Source: Notamacropus eugenii
Taxonomy: Eukaryota; Chordata; Mammalia; Diprotodontia; Macropodidae
Length of the DNA stretch: 64,000 bases
NCBI RefSeq assembly: GCF_028372415.1
Contig: NC_092875.1
Location: 193,232,372 to 193,296,371, forward strand
Direction: 5' to 3'
The notes under the pieces were generated by a model. The model did not search any database. It was not told the origin of the DNA and was given only the letters and a program-made list of their open reading frames with translations. The position numbers and the translations under genes were made by a program. Positions 35,311 to 45,278 of this stretch are shown here, piece by piece (the first letter of the stretch is position 1; each line of letters begins with the position of its first letter).

Positions 35311-36020
35311 AAAGATGATAAATTCTATGATACAAACTTCAAAATGTCTTTGAGAATTCAACAAATATATTATGCCCTAATCAAAGTAGCATCACAGATA
35401 AAACTATCACCTTTATTCACCAGGTAATAATATAAATTATGAAAAATTTGCAATTCAAAATACTCACAAAACCCAAACTACATGGAATAAAAAATTTCCA
35501 AAACACAGAGCCCTAGAGAAGAAGTTGAAACTTTGTGGATCAAGAAAATGTTCGTCAGCCCTGTTGTCTTGTCTGTATTGTCTGCTACTAAAATTGTTTG
35601 GTTCTATAAATCTACCAAAAAAAAATGAGGCTACATCTTAATGTTCTCATTCAATTATGAATGAGTCATTTTATTGACCTTCACAATAATTTTCCAAATA
35701 CTAAGCATAAAAGAATAATTACTGGTCAGTGATTTATTACAGTTCTATTTTGATCTGAACTCCATCAAATATAAAACAACAAAATAGAAGAATCTAGTGG
35801 GCAAATAGAATAATGGACAAATGTGATTGTTTACAAGTAAATACCTTTGCCTTTCTAAACAAGACACATTAGTATAAAATTATCAAGAGGAAAGTTATTG
35901 CTATATATTTCAAGGGACCCACTGACATCCTGAAATTAAAGCTCAATGAGAAGAACCTGTTTAGAGCTTTAAAAGCCCATCTCAATGTAAACCTTTGGAA
36001 TATTAAATGGATGACAACAG
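35311..36020 (+). repeat. Unclassified repeat family X, copy 3
   Basis: 'tttgagaattcaacaaatat' (about 35350) and 'gtctgctactaaaattgttt' (about 35578), then 'accttcacaataat', parallel the copy at 34560-35310. Divergence is high. Together the two copies form an old direct duplication or two neighbouring insertions. Confidence 0.45.
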
Positions 36021-36565
36021 ATTTAGGAAATACTCAAACAAAAACTGGCACAACAAAATATAGGGCCCACCACACTAAGGACGCTTTAGTAAGGTTAATA
36101 CTTCCCTTCAGAAAAAGAGAGAAGAGATAGATATTCCCAGACTAAATGATAAAATGTTAGAAATTTAAAGAAATTCTTCCAGAGCAAATCAACGTTACTT
36201 TGCAGAACAATATAAAAGGCTGATAATAGATATATGAAACTGGACCCAAAAACTGATCTTATTTTACTGAAGGATGGAGCCTACAAAATAGTTAATATCC
36301 AAGAATAGAAAAAATGGAAGAACCTTGGATAATATCCACATAAACAGCCTGTAGTAAATCAGCAAAATATCTGACAAATGGCTGAGCCGATTGGCTCATG
36401 TACTGTACTCAGATGTACATAGAAATAGAAAGGTTCATTATGGTGTAAGATCAGTTCAGTGTTACCAGAAACTACAGAAAGATTATATTTAGGAAGTACA
36501 AGAACGTAGACCAATACAAGTTTTTCCCATCTAGTCTTCCCACTCTGGGTTCTCTCCAATTCCAA
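36021..36565. other. No gene seen
   Basis: A+T-rich. Possibly a continuation of family X, but I cannot align it. Confidence 0.35.
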
Positions 36566-36567
36566 TG

Positions 36568-36600
36568 AAGGAAGGAAGGAGGGAAGGAAAGAAGGAAACA
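36568..36600. repeat. (GGAA)n simple repeat
   Basis: Short imperfect GGAA/GGGA tract. Confidence 0.9.
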
Positions 36601-36730
36601 ATTATTAAACACTTAGTATATGCTTGGCACTGTGTTGAGTCCTTGGGATACAAATAAATACAAACTAAAAAGAAAAATAGTCCCTACTTTCAAGGAACTT
36701 GTATTTTAATGGAAGAAAATAACACACAAA
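36600..36730 (+). repeat. Family Z repeat fragment
   Basis: 'ttattaaacacttagtatat', 'gcttggcactgtgttgag' and 'caaggaacttgtattttaat'. Related to the pieces at 18520 and 40725. Confidence 0.55.
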
Positions 36731-36989
36731 AGGAAGTTGAAATGTAGATGGTATGGGTTCTGAAGAAAATCAGTTGTATGCCATTGGAGAGTAATCTTGA
36801 AATGCTGAGACTACAAAGACACAACATAGAAACTTTTAGATTATATTCTCAATTTACATTTAATTTGTGAATGTGTGTACATATATGGTCTGCAGTTCAT
36901 GTTATAGATCCATTTTCTAGCCTTACTTCCCTTTAGGTTCCTTGTTACATGTTATTAGTTAGATCTGTGAATGGCAATAGATTGATAAC

Positions 36990-37295
36990 TCAGAAATGGA
37001 TACTCAAATGAGGCACAGAATTGGCAGTCATGTACAGAAGTTGCAAAGAGGCAAATTTAGGCTTGATGCTAAGGAAAATTGCACTCCAAGGTCATTACAG
37101 CTATCCCTAATTGGAATGTGTTGCCATTGGAGTGAACAGATTCCCTCTCACCAGAAGTCTTCAAGAAAAAGCTGGATGACTATGGATGACTACTTGTTGG
37201 CATGACCTAATATTATGGTTTTTCTTTTGGGGTATGAGTTTAGAGCTGGTTCCTGATGCCTCTTCCCACTTTAAAATTGTGCAATCCTATAATTA
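36990..37295 (+). mobile_element. L3/CR1 LINE 3' end, sense
   Basis: 'gaggcaaatttaggcttgat', 'ggaatgtgttgccattggag', 'gaagtcttcaagaaaaagct' and 'ggatgactacttgttggcat' match the terminal 300 bp of L3/CR1. The frame at 36996-37205 is the LINE 3' region, not a host gene. Confidence 0.8.
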
Positions 37296-37439
37296 AGCAA
37301 CTTGTCCAAGGTCAACAAAAAGTCTGAACTCTTAGCAAAATTAGTGATCTTTACACTGAGATTGTCTTTCTTTTTGAAAAATTATATAATAAATACTACA
37401 CATTGTTTGCAAAGCTACCCTGCCTTTCTGTGCTTTCTA

Positions 37440-38218
37440 TATTATTTAGTAGTCAGAAGAACAATAAGACAAAACAGAAAGAACAACTGCTAATTGTTGT
37501 TGTGAAGAAAAGTTGCTTGTCCTGGATATGGCAATATAAATATCAGGGTATTGTAAATGGGGGGAGAGTAGTTTTTATTGATGAAACATCTTTTATTCAA
37601 GATTATACCAAAAACAGCTGATCAGAAGTCCTGACAATCCTATAATATCTAAACATGCCCATCAGATTGTAAAATATCCATTCCCAAAAACATTTTAGAG
37701 GGTTTTTATTATTTCTAGTTAGCCTGAAAATCTTATCCCTGATGAGGAATGATGAAATCTGATATACAGACTGATATACTTAGAAGGAGAATTATTCCAT
37801 AATTATAGAAATTTCCAAAAGGAGTTGAAATACTTCAGCCTTACACCATGAACCAAGGCATGAAAGGCTAAGAAATTTACCCAAGAAATGGAGACACATG
37901 CCTTAATGACTTTGAAATTCATCTCATTTGTGCTGTTGCTGAGTGATTAATAACATTTATACAGTTCTTTAATGTTTGCGATGCTTTATATCTCATCTCA
38001 TTTGATTTGATTAATTTGAACCCCATTGAAAACCTATGAACTGTAATCAAGGAAAAACTTGAAAAATGGACAGTTCATCAAGGTATGCTTAATATCCAAA
38101 ATGATCAAAATGTGATTTAATGATGAAGAATTGAATAATATATATCAAAAAATATGAAATAAATGTCAAGTCATATAAAAAGCGATTGTAACAATAAGAG
38201 AACCTAAGACTATTTTTT
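37440..38218 (+). mobile_element. Tc1-like DNA transposon fossil
   Basis: Translated pieces read as the C-terminal half of a Tc1-type transposase: 'VVFIDETSF' near 37570 (second catalytic Asp region), and 'LNPIENL' followed by 'KEKLEK' near 38017-38070 (third catalytic residue, the Glu of PIEN). The end 'gaacctaagacta' at about 38200 resembles a Tc1 terminal repeat. Several stops and shifts break the frame; a SINE fragment lies at about 37935-38008. The 5' end is not identified. Confidence 0.6.
37935..38008 (-). mobile_element. CORE-SINE fragment inside the Tc1-like fossil
   Basis: 'taacatttatacagttcttt', 'aatgtttgcgatgcttta' and 'atctcatctcatttgat' match the outer part of the MIR-like SINE seen complete at 8160. 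Transposase homology resumes directly after it. Confidence 0.55.
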
Positions 38219-38436
38219 AAAAATAAATGTTAAATTTTATAAGGTTTATTATTTATCAACAAATTACTTGAAGTTGTCCCAAGTAAGTCACATATCATTG
38301 TAACTTCTATTTGCACTAATAGTATCCTAATACTATTAGTGTTACAGAATTAGTGCTTGTATTATGACTAATAATTCTATTTAATCGAATAGTTCTACTA
38401 ATATTAACAACCTTGGTATTATGAAGTCTATAGAAT

Positions 38437-40686
38437 TAGGATGCAAGGCAAGATGGTGCTGACTCAGGGCACGAATTGAACAGTGTTACTACTATGACAG
38501 GGATGTTGGAAATTACTACTATGGGCAGGACCACCCAGTGAAATCCCATTGTGAATGACTCACAATTTGCTACTAACCTATGAACTCTACTGGAAATCTG
38601 TCGGCCCCACAAAGCCCATATGGATGAGATGCCCAAGTACCACAACAATGACTACATTACATTTTTGCACTGTATCTATCCTGATAATATGTGGGAGTAC
38701 AGCAAGCAGATGCAGAGATTTAACATTGGTGAAGACTTCTCAGAATTTGATGGCTTATTTGAGTCCTGTCAGTTATCCACCAGTGAAATCTGTAGCAAGT
38801 GTGGTGAAGCTTAATAAACAGCAGACAGACATTGCTGTGAACTGGGCTGGGGGCTTGTGCCATGCTAAGAAGTCTGAAGCTTCTGGCTTCTATTACGTCA
38901 ACAGTATTATGTTGGCCATTCTGGAACTGTTAAAGTACCACCAGAGTGTGCTGTACATTGACACTGATGTTCACCATGGCAATGGTGTGCAAGAAGCTTT
39001 CTACACCACAAATCGGGTCATGACAGTGTCCTTTCATAAGTATGGAGAGTACTTCCCGGGATTGGGTGACCTATGGGACACTGGAACTGGTAAAATGCAA
39101 ATACCACACTGCCAACTGTCCTCTTCGAGATGGGATTGATGACGAATCTTATGAGGTCATTTTCAAACCAGTTATGTCCAAGGTGATGGAGACCTTTCAG
39201 CCCAGTGCAGTGGTTTTGCAGCGTGGTTCTGATTGCCTGTCTAGCAACAGATTAGGTTATTTCAACCTTACCACTAAAGGCCATGCCAAGTGTGTGGAGT
39301 TTTTCAAGAGCTTCAATCTACCCATGCTGATGCTGGGAAGGCATCCTCATCCTGGCTACATCCTCAGTGTAGCCAGGTACTAGACATATGAAACAGCTGT
39401 GTGGCCTTGGACACAGAGATCACCAGTGAACTTCCCTACAACGATTACTTTGAATACTTCAGACCAGATTTCAAACTTCATATTAGTCCACCTAACATGA
39501 CAAACCAGAATACCAAAGAGTTCTTGGAGATCAAGCAGAGGTTGTTTGAGAAACTCTGAATGTTCCCACATGCCCCTCGTGTCTAGATGCAACCCATTTC
39601 TGAGGATGGGATATAGGAGGACAATGGAGATGAGGATGAGGAAGATCTTGACAAGCAAATTTCAATATGCTCCTCAGACAAGAGAATTGCTTGTGAGGAG
39701 AAGTTTTCAGACTCAGATGAGGAAGGCGAGGGTGGTCAAAAGAACTCACCCAATTTCAAGAAAGCCGAGAGGGTCAAAATGAAAGAGGAGAAAGATCGAG
39801 AGCCAGAGGAAAAAAAAAAGAAGCAAAAGAGGAAGACAAGACAAAGGAAGAGAAACCTGAAGCCAAAAGGGTGGAGGAAACCAAATCTGCCTGAGCTCTT
39901 CAGCTTTCCTTGGGGTCTGCTTCCCAAACCTCCTTCCAGTTTCCTTACCCCTACACCCTCAGAGTTTATATTTTCTATGTCTCTCTATTTATACATAATT
40001 ATATGAGCTAGAACTGTCCCCAGAACACAGGAATGAGGGGTTTTGTTGTTGGTTGTTGCCTTGTACACTTGAGTCCCAGGGAGGAATCCATTCTTCCCTT
40101 ACTGTACTGTTGTAAACACAACCCCTTGCCTGACTTGCTGTTTAGGGCCTGGGAGCATTTTTCTGGGTGGATTATTTTAAGATGACATAGGACACATTGC
40201 CCTGGGTGGCTAGGTTGGGTAGCCTCCACAGTCCCCTTTTCTCCCTCTGTAGGCCTTTTTTATTCCTCTAAATTGAGTTTGAAACAGTGAAGTTTTTGCA
40301 AGAATGACAGTTGGTACATGTGTCTGTCCAGCTTCCTCTGTGGTTCCTGGTAGATTCAGATGCTTAGCCAACCACCTTTTCTGTCCTGAGGTAGAATAAG
40401 TTAGCAGCTGCTCATAGGTGCTTTTTGGTTCCCACAGTCTATGAGCATGTGATAGGGATGTGCCTTTTTGCTGGGTCACCTATTTTATTTGCCTCCCACG
40501 CCTCAGCAGACTCTAGGCTAAGGGCTGTTGGTTGCCCTTTCAAATAGTCACCCTTTCACCCTGGCTAGGAACCCACCAATGTCAACTGGGTTGTGTGAGA
40601 GTGGTCTGGGTTGGGATCCATTTTGAAATTATTTTTTGTATTTTTGAAGAACCTTTGTAATAAAACTGGTACATTAAAAAAAAATA
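38437..40686 (+). pseudogene. HDAC1P: HDAC1 processed pseudogene (retrocopy)
   Basis: An intron-free copy of histone deacetylase 1 mRNA, from a few bases of 5' UTR through the ORF (ATG at about 38453, C-terminus near 39895) and about 0.8 kb of 3' UTR to AATAAA (40659) and a 9-bp A-tail. HDAC1 is the zinc-dependent deacetylase of the Sin3, NuRD and CoREST complexes. Diagnostic pieces: [91 protein letters not shown], and an acidic/lysine-rich tail. The frame is broken: a stop after eight codons, frameshifts near 38620, 38790 and 39090, and stops after VARY (39380) and in the tail. Catalytic GGLHH has become GGLCH, and the glycine-rich Tyr loop is lost. Retroposition by L1 is inferred; I found no clear target duplication. 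Confidence 0.93.
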
Positions 40687-40724
40687 CTTCTCTTGGTAAA
40701 AACTAATATTCTTTCACCTAACAA

Positions 40725-40838
40725 ATAAATGCAAAGCATTTATTAAGTGCTTACTATAGACTAAACTCTAGACATATAAATACAAAAGCAAGACTGGCTT
40801 ACCCTCCAATAGAGGGAGATAACACATACAGGATATCC
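40725..40838 (+). repeat. Family Z repeat fragment
   Basis: 'gcatttattaagtgcttact' and 'gcttaccctccaatagaggg'. It is followed by 'ggatatcccaaaagtcttag', which resembles a mariner-type terminal repeat, but no transposase is seen. Confidence 0.5.
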
Positions 40839-40844
40839 CAAAAG

Positions 40845-41290
40845 TCTTAGTGCAGGTGACTTTGTACAGCTCTCCCTCACTGAAAACTATTTCACTTGCT
40901 TGTCATAGCATCACCTCTCTGATGTCATGGTTCTCTTCTAGAAGGAAAGACAAACAGCAGCTTCTGTGAGTAGAGAAGGAGCAGCCCACTAGGAACCCAA
41001 CTTCCAACTGGGCAACACAGCTTCCTTCCTTCCTTCCTTCTTTCTTGCTTCTCTCTCAACATGGGGCATCACACACCTACCTATAGGTGCTCTGCCCAAA
41101 GAGGATGCAAATTTAATCTCTGAAAGTTTTTTTCCTTGTTTTCATTTCTTTTTTCTCTTAAAGACCAACCTTAACCCCAAATCTCTCTGACTCCAGACCA
41201 AGCCCTACTTGTTCACTGTTTAAGCCCTGACTGGCTCAGAATGAACGTAAATAACAATTGTTATTTACCCTGCTGAAGGTTGTAGTCCAG
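40845..41290 (+). mobile_element. Composite repeat, unit 2 (RTE-tail-like)
   Basis: It opens with the tail block ('gtacagctctccctcactga', 'gatgtcatggttctcttcta', 'ggaaagacaaacagcagc') and continues into 'ctgtgagtagag', 'ggtgctctgcccaaagagga' and 'ggctcagaatgaacgtaaat', the same order as 4855-5250. The distal tail is missing. A TTCC tract is at 41020-41040. Confidence 0.65.
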
Positions 41291-41344
41291 ATTTTTGTGG
41301 GCTGGTCTAGGAAACTAATCACCATTGAGAAACCCACTTTCTGA

Positions 41345-41725
41345 AACCCAGCCACAGACCTTCTATGTACATTGTCATTTATTCTCCATGGTAGCCCTAT
41401 GAAGTAGGCTAAGTAGAAATTATTGGAGTATGTAGGTGGTACAATGGATAAAATGCAGGGCCTGGAGTCAGGAAGACGCACGTTCCTGAGTTCAGATCTG
41501 ATCCCAGACACTTACTGGTTACATGACCCTGAGCAAGTCATTTAATCCTGTTGGCCTCAGTTTCCTCATCTGTAAAATGAGCTAGAAAAGAAAATAGTAT
41601 CAAGAAAACCCCAGATGGTCCAAAAGTACAACACACTGAACAATGAACAAAAAGTAGAAATTATATCCTCATTTTGCAGATGAAAAACCTAAAGGAAGTA
41701 CTAGGTAGTGAAGAGTGAATGATTC
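41345..41725 (-). mobile_element. MIR-like SINE, antisense, split by a MAR1-type SINE
   Basis: The left part (41345-41423, 'gtagccctatgaagtaggct') and the right part (41652-41725, 'tcctcattttgcagatgaaa') join into one CORE-SINE when the inserted SINE is removed. Confidence 0.75.
41424..41651 (+). mobile_element. MAR1-type SINE with target-site duplication
   Basis: 'ggataaaatgcagggcctgg', 'ctcagtttcctcatctgtaa' and 'aagaaaaccccagatgg'. It is flanked by an exact 13-bp direct repeat, AAGTAGAAATTAT, at 41411-41423 and 41652-41664, so both boundaries are well defined. Confidence 0.88.
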
Positions 41726-41864
41726 AGAGCCCGGAAAGGCAAGGATGACCTGAGAGGGCTTCAGCTGGGTCTTTAAAGAGTGGTCCCTAAGACCCTAAAG
41801 AGCAGGAACCACAGTAACAATGGGACACAGGGCTTCATAGTATCTCCATTAAGTGTATGTATCT

Positions 41865-42050
41865 ACAATAACAATAACAATCTGTTACATTTATATAAGG
41901 CTTTACAATTTATAAAATCCCTTCACATGCATCAGGTCTTGTCTCCACATTATTGCAGAAACTGCAGTTTAAAGAGGTTGGACTTGTCTTGCCTCACAAA
42001 GCTTACAGTCCTTAGTTGATCTGGGACTCTAACCAAGTTCCTATGAATGC
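41865..42050 (-). mobile_element. MIR-like SINE, antisense, partial
   Basis: 'gttacatttatataaggctt', 'tacaatttataaaatccctt' and 'ttaaagaggttggactt'. Partial and old. Confidence 0.6.
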
Positions 42051-42554
42051 AAATAAGGTCTTCCACGAGGATCTTGGCCACCTAGACTAGGCTAGCTTGT
42101 CCTAAGGCCCTGCCCCAAGCATAGAAAGCTACATTTGCCTTTAAATGTACTGAAAAATTCCTTAGAGAGAAGACTAAAACTTGAACCATTGACCAGACAC
42201 TATGGGACATTCTCCCCTAACCCAAATCTAAATCATCTTCCTCTTTTATCCCCCTAAAACCTGGCCACCCCAGAACACCTCCAAACCCATCTCACAGGTG
42301 ACAAATATTTTGGGTGGGTAGTGCTGGCTTAATGGCACATGGGGCTTGGATGATTTGGGAGTCCACAACTCTATTTCTTCCACTGAGATGCAGGTTCAGC
42401 AGGCTTTATCATCTGCTCTGCCTCCACCTGCTGCAATTCACCCCCTTTCTGTCCCTATTGTCATTTGATCAACTTATAAAATCAAAGGACCTCTGGGCAT
42501 TGCCTTCAGCTGAACTCGTAGGACTTTGGATCTTTCCAAATGCTCTACCAACCA
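42051..42554. other. No gene seen
   Basis: The plus frame at 42314-42640 (108 codons) has no domain and runs into a SINE. Not supported as a gene. Confidence 0.4.
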
Positions 42555-42765
42555 AGGGTATGCTGGAAATGGATCAAAACAGCCTGAGCCCTAGCTCTGC
42601 CATCTCTAGCTGTGGAAGCAAGTCATTTACTCTACAATAACTCAGCAGTAAAATGAGGTATCAAATTATGTCATAAATTTAGAGCTAGAAATCCTCTCAT
42701 TTTATAGAGAAGGAAACTGAGGCCTGTGAAGGTTAAGGACTTTGTGTTTTACAGGAGTGTGCTGA
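42555..42765 (+). mobile_element. Decayed SINE pieces
   Basis: 'ctctgccatctctagctgtg' and 'gcaagtcatttactctacaa' (MIR-type, plus), followed by 'ctctcattttatagagaagg' with 'aaactgaggcctg' (antisense SINE). Confidence 0.6.
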
Positions 42766-42779
42766 AGCCAACTCCTCCA

Positions 42780-42990
42780 GACTCCTGAGAGTCTGTTGTT
42801 AAATGTTCAGGGGGAGCATTTACACCTCAGAAATCAGCAGATGTTACAGATCAGGGTTGGATTTATTATTCTATCGATTGTCTACTCTAGACTGAAGAAA
42901 ATGTTGGAGAGAATGTTAATCATGCAGGTTAAACTTGAATGGACCAACATTTACCAATACATCCCTGCTTGCTGCTGAACTTTTATTTTA
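42780..42990 (+). repeat. Unclassified repeat family Y, copy 1
   Basis: 'ttgttaaatgttcaggggga', 'gcatttacacctcagaaatc' and 'atgttaatcatgcaggtta' recur at 48605-48755. No coding capacity or known family. Confidence 0.65.
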
Positions 42991-43440
42991 TACTTTGCAA
43001 TCCCCAAGGATAATATGAGCATGGATAGCAGAGACCTCTCATTTTTTTTCTATTTGTAGCATTTCTAGCATGTAGCACTGTCCTTAGCACATAGTAGACC
43101 CTTTATCAATTTTTTCATTCATCCTTACTGAATATCCTTTTCCCCAGTTATCAGTAATATTCATTTTTTAACTTGCTAGATAGTCTGAATATTTGATATC
43201 ACTCCTAAACCACCAGAGAGTTTTTACTGTTATTTGAACACTTAAAACAAAAATGTTTTATTACTACTGCTAGGGAAACATTTATTGCTTCTCCAAAGTA
43301 TCACTCTTGGAACACTATCTTCTTACAACCGTAATTTTTCTAAGTGTGTTCCATTGGGCTGCCTGGTAACATTTTTAGGTAGACGTAAGGGCTGAACTTA
43401 AATTCTTTCCTGTGGTTTCAATAATGGCTTTAATTGAAGA
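42991..43440. other. No gene seen
   Basis: 'agcatgtagcactgtccttagcacatagtag' at about 43070 resembles an L2 or MIR 3' tail. Nothing else is recognised. Confidence 0.4.
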
Positions 43441-44300
43441 AAATAAGTATAAGTGTGTGTGTATATACTGGAAACCATTTTGTGCCCTCCCATCACTTGA
43501 GAAAGGCCTAAAATTTGGATTGTCCAATCAGGAGAAAAACATTTTGACCCACTCTAAGCTTAACCTAAGATAATGCTTTGGGTGCTCTGGCATAACAGAC
43601 ATGCTTTGCTTTGCTGTCTGAATGAACCCAAAATGCTCCTTCCTGTGTCAGCAACTACAAGGCCAGAAGAAGCTGACCAGGAGCATTCTTCTGTTTATGA
43701 CTGCTAAGGACAAGGCACCTTGAACCTGACACTGTCTTGAATAATAGAACTTTTCTTATGTTTTATTATGTTATATTATGCCATGTTAATGGTAAAAGAA
43801 ACACAGACATCCTGAATCTATAGTTTCAGTTGGCACCTTGACATTCTCTTATCGTATTGTATTTACAACCTGTTCCATTAAGAAATTCCTTTCTCACATT
43901 ATAATTAAACACACATGGAAACGAATTTTGGTGAGACACAGACATCTTGAGTTGAAATTGCTCTAAGTTTATAAAGGCTCTCCTTCAGCTTGTTTACCTC
44001 TGAGTTTAGGATTATTTCTAACTCCATCATACATGATTCTCTAGCTTAATGAGAATAAATAAGCATGTTTTAGCACATGTAAAGCCTGACTCTCTGTTCC
44101 TTGTTCAAACTTTTGGTAAGGTAACCCTGTTCTGTTTGTTCTTGAACAAACCATTGGTAAAGGGGGAACCCCATTTTGTTTGTTCTTAGGACAAACTTTT
44201 GGTTAAGGGGGTAACAGATTCTGTTTGTTTCTTTGGACTAACCCTTTGAAAAATGGTTGACAATACATATATAAATAAGTATACCTTTGCATGTATGTGT
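43441..44300 (+). mobile_element. Possible old LTR (uncertain)
   Basis: A block of unusual composition with 'aataaataagc' near 44055 that could serve as a polyadenylation signal, followed by tandem repeats. The look is that of a solo LTR, but no terminal TG...CA boundaries, internal region or retroviral gene is identified, so the call is weak. Confidence 0.25.
44091..44261 (+). repeat. 44-46 bp tandem repeat, about four copies
   Basis: Units at 44091-44125 (partial), 44126-44169, 44170-44215 and 44216-44261 share 'tctgtttgttctt', 'acaaaccattggtaaagggg' and 'gtaac' motifs with increasing divergence. There are no spacers, so it is not a CRISPR array. Confidence 0.85.
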
Positions 44301-45044
44301 ATGTGACTTCAAACTAAAGCAATGCGTTATTAGGATCACTTCTTCTCCAAGCATTAAGATGTAATATCTAATCCCATCAAATCTTGTGTTGCCTCCACTG
44401 AAAGTCTTATCTTGATGACATCACATAGGTGATACTGATTGCTTGCAGGCTGTGCCAATATAGCAGGAACTCTGGCAGATGCTACCAAGCTGGAAAGACC
44501 TTAAATATGGGCCTAGACATGAATTCTGTGTTTATCGTCTCAGGACCAACCTAGTTAATTTCATGAAGGTTCATCATCAGAAAGTGTTATGTCTTTTGAC
44601 CAGAATAACTTGGGAAGCCATTTCTTAAAGCACAGAAAGACTTTAATCTGCATCAGGGAAGAGAGCGTCCACCTTGATGAAACCTCAAATTATTTCCAGT
44701 ATAAAGTCTCAGGCTTGACTATTAACAATAGCATCTGTCTTGAGCTAAAGTTTGGGGGTTTTTTGGTTTTTCAGTTTGGAGTTTGGACAGTCTTAATCTA
44801 TAGTTCTAACTTGTGGTTGTTGTTTTTTTTTTTTAATCTAGGAAGTTTAAGTCTAAATTTATAGCTATTAATAATCTGTGCCAGATAAAGTAGGGGAAAA
44901 CAAACAAGCTAACTGAACAATATCCTATTCTAGTACCTCCTCATGGTGTGGAGAAGATTTGGGGTTCCAGAAAATTGGGCAGAAGATTGTGACAAGTCTT
45001 TCTAATTCTCAGAAATAGACTGTCTCCTTCCTGAGAACCAGTCT
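44301..45044. other. No gene seen
   Basis: The plus frame at 44589-44864 (91 codons) ends in a Phe-rich stretch from a T-run and has no domain. Confidence 0.4.
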
Positions 45045-45278
45045 TCAGTTGTTTCAGTTGTGTCTGACTCTTCATTACCCCATTTGGGATTTTCTTGGCA
45101 AAAGACACTGGAGTGGTTTGCCATTTCCCTGTCCAGCTCATTTAACAGATAAAGAACTGAGGTAAACAGGGTTAAGTGACTTGCCCAGGGTCACACAGCT
45201 AGTAAGTGCCTGAGGCCAGATTTCAACTCACTCCAGGCTGACTGCAAGATTGTTAATTTTTTGACCATGGTGCCCCAT
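45045..45278 (-). mobile_element. tRNA-derived marsupial SINE (MAR1-type), antisense
   Basis: 'tcagttgtgtctgactcttc', 'ccatttgggattttcttggc', 'agactggagtggtttgcca' type block, 'gtcacacagctagtaagtgc'. The head end is rearranged. Confidence 0.9.

Noticed and set aside
38555-39139. 194-codon frame as a functional HDAC1-like gene
   Set aside because: It is one segment of a frame-broken, intron-free retrocopy; its first part is in a shifted frame and the catalytic core is altered.
42314-42640. 108-codon plus-strand frame
   Set aside because: No domain, and the 3' part is SINE-derived.
44091-44261. CRISPR-like array
   Set aside because: The repeats abut with no unique spacers, units differ, and the genome is mammalian.
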